Origin: Lunularia cruciata
Taxonomy: Eukaryota > Streptophyta > Marchantiopsida > Lunulariales > Lunulariaceae
Reading direction: 5' to 3'
DNA length: 64,000 bases
Assembly: GCA_948567375.1 (NCBI GenBank)
Contig: OX419762.1
Location: 37,243,034 to 37,307,033, forward strand
Part shown: positions 55,171 to 64,000 of the stretch, one piece after another
Numbering within the stretch: the stretch's first letter is position 1
Layout: the number at the start of each line of letters is the position of its first letter
The notes under the pieces: generated by a model
Seen by the model: the letters and a program-made list of their open reading frames with translations, nothing else
What the model was told of the DNA's origin: nothing
Databases searched by the model: none
Made by a program: the position numbers and the translations under genes

Positions 55171-58020
55171 TAGGCATATCATGTCTATTTTGATTTCATA
55201 AGTGAAAAGTAGAGGAACATGGACAACATGTGACCTAATGACTAAAAGATTGTATCCTTGATTTATGTAATAGGTTCTATTATAAACATGTTTTTGAGTT
55301 TTTGAGATATGATATAGTGTTCATTAAATTTGGGCAAGAAACTCATAATAATGTAGTATCTGAGCCATAAAAGAAAGATATGGTGGGTCTTCTACAAACA
55401 CTACAATTGTTGAGAAGTTGCAGGCATATAAAACTTGCAATCATGGAGTTGTATGTAGTGAGTGCGCTCATGTTTTTAGGGGTTTATTGTACTTTTGGAG
55501 AGTGCACTTTAGATATGCACAAGAAATATTATACTAAGATGACTCTCTTATTGTAGTTAAGAGGTTGCAAACTGTTATGTAAACATGTAACAAGTGATTG
55601 CACACATGCTGATGGTATTGTCAACAACTGGAAATACATTGTCATGGTCAATTGATCTGTTTTGTAGTTCCCTATCCAATCCGTTCAATTCTCTTACATG
55701 AAGTTCTCCAAATTGACTGTGTTTTTCCTCACCCATGCATCCATTCCTCTCAATGCCTTAGGAATTTAACAAACTTGTTTTACCTCCATGTGACTTAAAT
55801 ATTATCACCTATCACATCAAATGGATTCAAGTCCCATAATTTTCAAATTTCTTTGGCTAGTGATTTGTTGTCAGACTGTGTCACATCACTCCCAATGTTT
55901 TTCTACTTTGTATCACTAGACTCCATAAAGATTTAGGCATACATAAGTAAGTAAGCACCCACACCTTTACAAGCATTCTCAATAATGCATTATTCTCAAA
56001 CAGAGCTAGTATTCTTTTTTATGGAGTGAAATGCTTTGGAGCTTAGCTCCATGCCTATCCTTTGATAGAGGATTTTTGGTTTACGAATGGGGAGTTCTCC
56101 ATTGTACTTGGCTTGTGTTTGGGTTTCTCATTTGTCTATGCTAGAGGATTTTTGGTTTACGAATGAGGAGTTCTCCATTGTACTCGGCTTGTGTATGGGT
56201 TTCTCATTTGTCTATGCTAGGGCTTCTAGACTAGTGTGCATGTGGTTTCATATATGATACACAAGGCATACATATTTTACAGTGTGTTGTAGGTGGAGAG
56301 GACACCCGAGTTTATGAAGCAATCCATGATAAGGTGGCTCAACTCCTTCAAGCTACATGATCTTAGGTACAAATTGAGTGGTGTTTGGACTTACAAGGAC
56401 CACCTTCACAACAGGTGAGAATAGATATCATCACATTCACAAATGGTCCATGTACTTCGTTTGTTGCTTGTAGGTGGTTGCAAACCCCTACAAGCAGAAA
56501 CACTAGCATGAGCCGTCATTTAGGCAAGAGTAACAACAACCTATAACTTGGGGAACTGAGGATCAGTATGCACCATGGCTTATCTTTGATACCTTTGTTC
56601 CTTTCGCCATGGAGATTTTTGGACACCTTAATCACCACTTTGACAGATTGCTTCATATATATGTTTCATCTTTGAAATCTATCTAGTGTGCAATGTGAGA
56701 GATTACCTCTTAATGTAGTGTAAAAAAGTTATTTTGTAATATTGGCATTTCAAGTTGAATAGATATACCACAATTTCTTCCATTGATACTTAAGGATTAT
56801 TATTTTTGGTCTTCTGAAGTAGAAATATCATATTGAAAATTATTTTGTGAAACTATAGTCATTGAAATCAATGATTCCAAATTAAATTTATTTGCTTCAT
56901 ATAATATGAAAGGTAATAAAATAGATGGCAAGATAGATAATATAGATCATATGATTCTAACAGACATATTAGGTGGAAAAAGAACCAAACTAATTTTTTA
57001 ATCAATATAAGTGTTGATAAAAGAAAAATGCAAACATAGTAAGAATGATACATTTAATCATATCTTTTTGATTGAATTTTAGAATGTACCAACATATCTA
57101 TTATTTTAATGAAAATGTAGAGAGGATACCTTACAGTCTAACAATTGTAATTTTTCAAGTCCTACTTGGTTTCAATTAGGAATAGAACCTCATAAATGTT
57201 TTGCTTCTTGTTAGTATGACCACCTAATTTTATGGGTAGAAAAAAATTGAAATAAGATCGTTAAACGATAGGTTAAAATATAGAATGAAGGCTTCTCTTG
57301 CTTGCACTTGGTATTATTAACTTCAGCAAATTTTTCATATATCTAGAAAATCTAGAGGATCATGGCAAGTTCTTCCAATCAATTTAATACCGTTTAGTAT
57401 ACATTTTAGTTTCTACTAAAATTTTCAAATGCTATTTATTTTGTTAATTTGAATTATAAAATTTAGCATTTTACCCTTGTTCTTGAACTATCGCGTCGAC
57501 CCCGTTTTCGCGGACCCCATCTTCCCGTTAGTATGTTGCTGGTCTTATTTCCCATTAGTAGCACGGAGTTATTTCAAATTCGGGACACTTCTGACGTTGG
57601 GTTTTCTTTTTTATCCCATCATGCATTCATGCGTCCGTGATGGCCCGAAGATTCACATAACTTTTAACTTCAGGATCTATACTATATATATTATGCTGGC
57701 TTATCTTGAATTAAATTAAACTCTATTTAAGTCGATGGATTCGTATGTATGTCCACTTTCCTTTATGACTCATGCATTCTAGGATATAAAATATATAAAG
57801 ATATTCTAGAAGGTACAAACTTCCCTTTTATTTTTATTTATTTATTTATTTGGCAAGCACACGCACACGAACTGGCATTCTCTTTGTTTGCTGCACTCCA
57901 CTCTACAAATGGGGCTGCGTGGTACTCGAGCATAAGTGAGCCGCCCTACAATGTGGCGCATCTCATGCAGTAGTAGCAAAAGTTTGTGAGCCCACTTTGT
58001 ACCTGCCTGCGTCGAAGTCA
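55171..58020. other. AT-rich intergenic sequence right of element C
   Basis: No recognisable gene. It contains the 76-bp tandem repeat at 56066 and short open frames without domains. Possibly older transposon remains. Confidence 0.45.
56066..56217. repeat. Two-copy tandem repeat, unit 76 bp
   Basis: TAGAGGATTTTTGGTTTACG opens each unit (56066 and 56142), and TCATTTGTCTATGC closes it. The copies differ at only three or four positions, so the duplication is recent. Confidence 0.9.
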
Positions 58021-58150
58021 GAATTGGGGTTATTGGTTTTACACTCTTATGTCTCATCCTTGTACTGTGGGCTTGGGCTTGATGGTGCTTTCCCATCCTT
58101 CTTGTTAGTTTACGCGATCGCCACTGCTTGACGAGTTTTGCCATCCTTCT
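58021..58150 (+). repeat. Dispersed repeat copy near 58 kb
   Basis: TCATCCTTGTACTGTGGGCTTG and TTCCCATCCTTCTTGTTAG match the repeat at 43590-43650 next to the polyphenol oxidase. Confidence 0.45.
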
Positions 58151-58599
58151 AGTTTATGCTCTGCGGTGGCCTTTTTCTTCTATATTAGAAGCCTCCACGT
58201 CAAGGCCAGAAGTCCCGGAAATTGGAACGTCAGGGAGTTTGAATTCGAGAATAAACGGAGTGGTAACGGGATTGAGGTGACCACCCATAAAAATTAACGG
58301 TACTCTTCAGAGGTCCGATTTGTATTGAAATTAACAGGTCCATAAAATCCATTGGACATAAATAAATAACAAAAGGTAGTTGCATTACGGTAGTAAGAAA
58401 AACCATCTTCTCCCAATACAGCTTATGAAGTTTTTGGCATGAACATTCCAGAAACATCATACAATACTCAAAGTTTCACGAATCCACTACGGTATTCTTT
58501 AGTTGCCTGATTGAAACCACGAATGAACAACAGGTGCTCTATTACCTCCATGTGATTTTCTTTTTCCACTTGTTTCGATAACTTCCAGAAAAAGTGAAA

Positions 58600-58690
58600 A
58601 AGGAAAGGCGATCAAACCAATCAAGTCGTACGATGATAAAACATAAGAGGTAAAATGGGACTAAGCCCCAGACGCGAAAAGGTTTGGCTA
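58600..58690 (-). repeat. Dispersed repeat copy near 58.6 kb, inverted
   Basis: The reverse complement reads CTGGGGCTTAGTCCCATTTT, then ACCTCTTATG and TCGTACGACTTG, matching the start of the repeat at 43575. With 58021-58150 it forms a pair of opposite copies about 0.5 kb apart, like the pair at 43309/43565. Confidence 0.5.
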
Positions 58691-60657
58691 GCTTCTTGGA
58701 CATGTCCTATTCCTGTCGAATGTATTGCAGATAAATCTCATAGGTACAAATATTCAATGGAACATTTTATTCAAAAATAGTCTAATAAATACCTTGTACG
58801 CACAGCACACGCCACCTCCGGACTGATGTTGTTATGCGTGTGGGATTGAGTCTTTCATAGGCTGGAATCAAGAAGTTCGGCCCATCCAATAATGTCCATA
58901 GACTTTATCATAGGGGGGTCTTGAGAAAAAAGTGTCTTTAAAGGCATAAAAATAATTCTTTCAGAGCTAGGCTTTCTACTTTAATATCAGAAAGGATTCT
59001 AGTGATAATGTTTCATCGTGACAATGTTCAGAATTCTCTATGTCTTAACATTCTTTACTTGGAAAGATATATTATTCGAAAAGCCAATGACATTTTGAAT
59101 GATAAAGATCTAAGACTACCCTGCTGTCTGGACCACCATTTTTTTCTACTTTACCGTAGGACAGCTGGATGGAAGTGCATCGCACGGTCGGTGGATGACG
59201 TGCAGTTTGGCTAACTGCGCAGTAAGGAAGGGCTGCAGAACTGAGCTGTACGTGGTTGGTATTGCCCATTGTGAAGTTCAGTTCTCGGGGCCTGACGAGA
59301 TGAGAGGATACAGAGGTGGGAGAGGTCGCTATGGCGAAAGATTGCGTGTATGTCGGCTGAGTTCTCGTGGATGATAGTTTATGGACTCATGCTTGCGATT
59401 CTTGCGAGTATGGATTAGGAGAAGGAGAGCAAGATAGAGTACTGACCTAGAGTTTTGGATTGAGTAGGCAGATAGGGAGTTCTGTAGTCAAGACTCCAGA
59501 ATAGATGGTGAGGAGATCGATAGCAGCGGGAACGAAACTCCGTTGAGGTCGATCGATTCATTCGTGCGTTGTCTGTAAGGGGAAAGAAACAACTATCCCC
59601 AGCAGCTTGAACTCAACTGAGGGCTTGTATTGAGTGATGGCTTGAAATTGGCTCACACGACAACTTAACATTAAATCCGTTGAAAATTCAGATAGTCACT
59701 GAAGAGGTGTAGTACCTGGTGCTATGAAGTGTATCTTTTACACAAATTGATTATCTAAAGCTGAATAGATTGGCTGCTTTGGGACTTATTGCGGCTACTT
59801 GTTGCATAGGAAATGTTGTCTGTAAGGAGGTTTCAATCATCAAAACAAACCATCATTCTATAAAGACTTCGACATATATTGCATGATTTCTGTACAGTTT
59901 ACTTTTTGCTGATTAGTTTCGACGAAATAGCTTACTGCGTTTCAATTCGTTGGATTCAAACTGTGTACATGCTCAATGAAACTCGAGGAAACAACGGTCT
60001 ACTTCTTTTCAACAAGAGGGTGTAATCTTTTGAATCTGCGAATGAAGACAAAACATACATGTTTTGACACCTTAGCAACTTCACTGATGTATGGAAGACA
60101 CAATTTCATTTCTTGCATGACCAATTCACGTTCCTTAGATGCCGACGACAATCGTCAGTGACGGGGACTCCCACGAGTAGGGAGTTCGGTCTGTTCCGTT
60201 GCCTACGATTACAAGGTTCCGCGTCTGATAATCATCTAGCTAAACTCGAAGGTTGCCATGTCGATCAGCCCTTTAGTGAACCTTATTTTCCTGACCTGAG
60301 TTAAAATATTGATCTTGTGTCAACTCGTCATCATCCATTGCTAAATGTCCTTCTGGATGAATTAGATTGACCATTGACCGGCAAAGATTGGATCCGGTAT
60401 TCTAGGAAGCTCTCATGACCTGCGCACAGCCACGTTTTGTTTTGAAAAGCCATATGGCCCAAAGAAATGGTAGAAAAGGAATACAAGTTCAAAAGAGATG
60501 CAAATGAGAAGGAAGAGCTAGAGAACTGAAGCCTATGTAATTGCAGTCTAGGGTAACCTACTCCAGAAATAACCAAAAAGGGAGATAGAAAAATGTATAA
60601 CTGGTCTAGAGTAACCTACACCATAAATAATAACAAAAGAATGATATAAGAACCTAT
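58691..60657. other. Intergenic sequence, no supported gene
   Basis: Short frames only (for example 59002-59214 and 59976-60161). No domain, repeat or splice pattern stands out. Confidence 0.45.
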
Positions 60658-62563
60658 AACTGAACAGTGCGGTAGAGATCCTCCAAGTCCAAGGGCACTT
60701 CGGGCAAGGGGGAGAGGAGTACCATCGATGGAAAGTGAGCACCATTACTCATGTCAGGGGATGAAGACTCAAAGCTTTTGATCTCTATAAGAAGACAAAG
60801 ACCATTTTTTATAAATAAGAGGTAAACATGGTGGGTGAGAAAGCCAAGACATCTCTCTTTGTAGTGAGCCTCATGTTGCCTCTCAAAGGAGACCATAAAA
60901 CTGGTCATGAAGGTGGCCAAAGATCTCCATTGCTAAGGAGACAAAGGTGTTGGAGGCAACCCGTGGGGCATAGTGGTCCTCCTTCTCCCTGGTGGTGATT
61001 ATTAATGTAGCTCGTGCCAAGAAATTTGGTTGAAGTGGGTTTTCCACCACCATATCATACAACGTACATCTGCCATCCTTGAAAGTGACCATATCTGTCT
61101 GCACCCTCATGTGAGGTGGGCTTGGTAGGACCATCTATCTCTCAATATGAATCTATGAGAGAGTAGATCATATGATTTGGGCCACCACATCTCTAATAGC
61201 AGTGTGGATTCTAGTAGAATCTCCTCTTATGGCACATTGTAAAATGTGGATGCACTCAACGTCAAATGTAGAACCACAAGGGCATTGGACAGGTATGCAC
61301 AAGAGTGTTGGATGTGGTAGATCTAGCTGAAGTTGAAGACCCATGATGAAAGCCTTTGATGTGAACCAAAAGTCCTCAATCAAAGGGGAAGCATGAAGCT
61401 AAGCTCACGTGCACTTCCTGCTTCAAGAAATGTTTCTAGCTATATATGGTAAAGGCATATTAGTGAGGATGCTAGAAAGGTTGTAAGTGTACATATACTC
61501 ATTGAGTTCTACTTGAATCTTACTAGAGTCTAGGGAAACAAATTCCACAAAAGGGAAGAAGTGTTGTACATGTTAGTCTTGGCAATAAATCACAAGCCAA
61601 TCAAAGAGATGTCTGGAAAGTATGGGTGCTTGAGCCAACTGCCGGATGGGTGCTTCTAATGTAAGAACCTGTTTACTAATAGGAGAGTCACAAGGGTTCA
61701 AGCTCTTAGGTAAGTTGTTGGTGCAATAGACTCCTATGATATGATACCACATCCTCCCATTGGCTATGGGAAAAGCTATTTGTATTTTTTGCCAATCATC
61801 TTATAATTATGGGAGCATACAAGGCCTAAGAGTGTGGAGAATGTACGGCATATGTGCCTATCAAAGGACCATAGATGTAGTAGGAGAAGCATTATGGGAG
61901 GATATGTGTGTGCCAAATAGGATACTCTTGGGACATAACATTGCAAAAGGAGAGAGTAGGTCACTTGTGTGTTCCCTAACCGAGGGAGTAGGTGGGCATG
62001 GGTAGTGGCCTGAATCAATATGTATGAGATATAAGAGTTACAAAAATCCTTAGCTCCAAGAGGGGAGCCCAATACCCTCAAACCTCCTATTGGGACTTGG
62101 AATCTTGATGGGAACTCAGAGGGGGTGAGGACTATATGTGGGCTCCAACCCTTGCATTTATGAGTCTGATCTCATGAACCCAAGGTTTAAAGATTGATTA
62201 TGTAAGCTTGCACTACTTGGACTACATCCTCCAATGGGCCCAAGATGTGTGTATCATTTGGTTGGGATAGAAAAGACATGTGAGAAAGGTGGCTACCACC
62301 TCACACAAAGCTATGTAATAAGCTATGGCAAATAAGGGCACTCCTAAAGGATTTCTTTGGCATGTATTCTCTGCAGATGCTAAATGAGTGAACTCTACTA
62401 TGGTAGTATGGTGGCTGTATAACAATGGTGTCTCAATGCCACAAAAGTACACACAAAAGGAATCAAAGAGGTGATTTTCTCCCTTGCAAAACAAAGAGCT
62501 TGAAACAATGCTTGACAAGAGATGGTATTGAAGGCATTTGAGATACACACTTGAAAAAACCAC
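60658..62563 (-). pseudogene. Decayed LINE-like (non-LTR) reverse transcriptase
   Basis: On the minus strand the order fits a non-LTR RT. At 62563-62222 CQRNPLGVPLFAIAY corresponds to the GDPLxxxLFA motif, and IHTSWA follows where the ADD-TH motif is expected. At 62081-61776 VLGSPLGAKDF and LPRLGNTQVTYSLLLQCYVPRVSYL look like the thumb. At 61383-61168 CPCGSTFDVECIHILQC is a C-x-C...H-x3-C finger. At 61134-60883 PPHMRVQTDMVTFKDGRCTLYDMVV and NTFVSLAMEIFGHLHDQFYGLL form the C-terminal domain, continuing weakly to 60654. The frame changes repeatedly and the catalytic Asp pair is lost. No 5' end or ORF1 identified. Confidence 0.7.
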
Positions 62564-64000
62564 TCAATTGGGATGGAGATTCAAGGAAGCTCTAATGCAT
62601 GCAATAATTTTTTAACAACCACTTAGCATGGCTATTGCATACTGATGAGGAGACAAGAAAGATGAAAAGGAGTGGCAAAATTGTAAGAGAATAGTGCATA
62701 ACACTAAATACAAGAAGACATCCCCCATAGCTATTGTGCGCACACCGTATGCCTCTTTGGATTGAGCAAGTAAACAAGATGCACTAAACAAATGAAATGC
62801 ACCTAGGGGCACCAAACTTGAGGCAAGACATTGGAAAAAATCAAAGAGAAGGAGGAAGCTTGAGTTTTGCAAGTCAAAAAAGGGAAAATCTCATAAATGC
62901 TCAAAAACTAGACTTGAAGGACCACCTACCAAGAAATGTGGAGAGTGGAGTACAACTTCGGCAAAGAAAGACTCTATAAGTCATAACTCTTTATTTGGGA
63001 GGTAATCATGGATAAAACAAGGAAAGTCATATGTGGCTAATGGATGGAGTTCCTATAAAGCTAAAAGAGTATCAAAGGAAATTGGTCCTAGTCTAGGGGG
63101 TGAGAGTGTCTAGAATGCTTGTCAATACTTCTCTACCTATCCTAACATCAAAGAATGATGTAGATGATGATGCTCTAGAGGTGGAGCATAAGCCTATGGG
63201 GACTCTATGACCCGTCGAGCTGCTGCTTGTGCTTGGAGTGTACTCCTGTCTCTTCGTTCTTTTTCACTCTCCTTGTAAGCTCTCTCATGATCCATTATTA
63301 TGAATGGTCTTGGAGTGTTGGTCCAATAAATGTGTTCTTTAACAAATAGAAATTAAAATAAGAAACTAAAATTGAAATATCCTTGGAGGTACGTGAGGGA
63401 GAATGAAAGGTGGAAAATGGACTTCCAGATAAACTGAAAGAGAGTGGAAGAGACAAAAATATACCGTCCAGGGAGAAAGAGCCCAAAGAGACGAATGATA
63501 TATTCAATCTTATTAATTAGGAATTGAATTTACATTCACTCTTTTCTTCAAATAAGTGTTTCTCTTCTCATATGATGGAAAACCAATTTATTAGACCGGG
63601 TAGTAGGCTTTAAAATTCCATGTGCCACCGTGATAATTATTCCTATACAATAATCTAATCCCCTTTGATTATTCTTCTTACTGCTAAGATTTGGAACCTC
63701 CATTTGGAACCCTTAACATGTCATATATTTTTAAACTCTAGGTAGCAGAAAGGGCTATTTTCACATATCATATTTAACAACTTGGATTTGAATTAATGTC
63801 GAGACTCTAACAACGAAAAAGAATATTTACCAAGAAGATAAGAACCTCGTTAACTTAACTCGAACCTCGAAACCACGTTAGCTTATTCCAAAATTGCTGC
63901 CTGCTTGTAGGAGTGCTTATCGGGATGACACGCTTATCTAAGAGCCTCAACCTGTGCCCCTGAAGATATTCGTCTACGGCTCCCCAGTACTTTCGAGAAT
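62564..64000. other. Right end of the window, no supported gene
   Basis: The first few hundred bases may be the upstream part of the decayed RT (minus strand), but no motif is convincing. The rest becomes AT-rich with a more balanced end at 63830-64000. Confidence 0.4.

Noticed and set aside
55171..55200. AGGC shared by the right flanks of elements B and C as part of the element end
   Set aside because: In B the AGGC is demonstrably LTR-A target sequence. In C the left flank does not have it. Probably chance or a mild site preference.
56066..56217. CRISPR-like repeat
   Set aside because: Only two head-to-tail units with no spacers, in a eukaryotic genome; a plain tandem duplication.
1..64000. 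tRNA, rRNA or organellar inserts
   Set aside because: I looked for tRNA-like T-arm (GTTCGAATC) and rRNA blocks and saw none that hold up; short GTTCGAA matches lacked cloverleaf context.

Overview
This is a stretch of nuclear genome from a land plant, most likely a non-seed plant (bryophyte or similar). Evidence for this: a nuclear gene for a thylakoid-lumen PsbP-domain protein, a tyrosinase-type polyphenol oxidase with a secretory-looking N-terminus, spliced genes with short phase-0 introns, and dense nested LTR retrotransposons. The exact species cannot be fixed from sequence alone.

Layout. 1-1056: the end of a Ty3/gypsy chromovirus (chromodomain) and its 3' LTR, here called LTR-A. 1057-6528: AT-rich sequence with a long (AT)n tract and no gene I can support. 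6529-22129: a three-level nest. A minus-strand Ty1/copia element (TSD TGAGC/TGAAC) holds a solo LTR-A (10529-10916 plus 20811-21148, TSD TGTTG/TGTTA). That LTR is in turn split by a Ty3/gypsy-type element, 'element B' (10917-20810). 22130-43999: the host gene island, with a SERAC1-like hydrolase (+), a PPD6-like PsbP-domain protein (-), a six-exon LRR protein (+) and a frameshifted polyphenol oxidase (-), with possible fragments between them. 44000-55170: 'element C', an older relative of element B that carries two solo LTR-A insertions. 55171-64000: AT-rich sequence, a two-copy 76-bp tandem repeat, a dispersed inverted-repeat family and a decayed minus-strand LINE-like reverse transcriptase.

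The most interesting objects are elements B and C. They encode Gag with zinc knuckles, an aspartic protease-like domain, a cytosine-5 DNA methyltransferase in unpermuted motif order resembling DNMT3, then RT, RNase H, DDE integrase and a C-terminal PHD finger. Both also have an unusual terminal architecture. Instead of two equal LTRs, each reads A1 - genes - B1 - A2 - B2. This is the split-direct-repeat plan known from PAT/Ngaro-type DIRS elements, found here on an element with a DDE integrase and short target duplications. A TATA box lies in the B repeat just before A2, so the promoter sits at the 3' end of the integrated copy and would drive the genes only in a circular or tandem form. Both copies are decayed, and most of the stop codons I compared are explained by C-to-T/G-to-A transitions, as expected for methylated DNA.

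Element B sits in an LTR-A, while LTR-As sit in element C, so the two families were active in overlapping periods. The four host genes do not form an obvious pathway.
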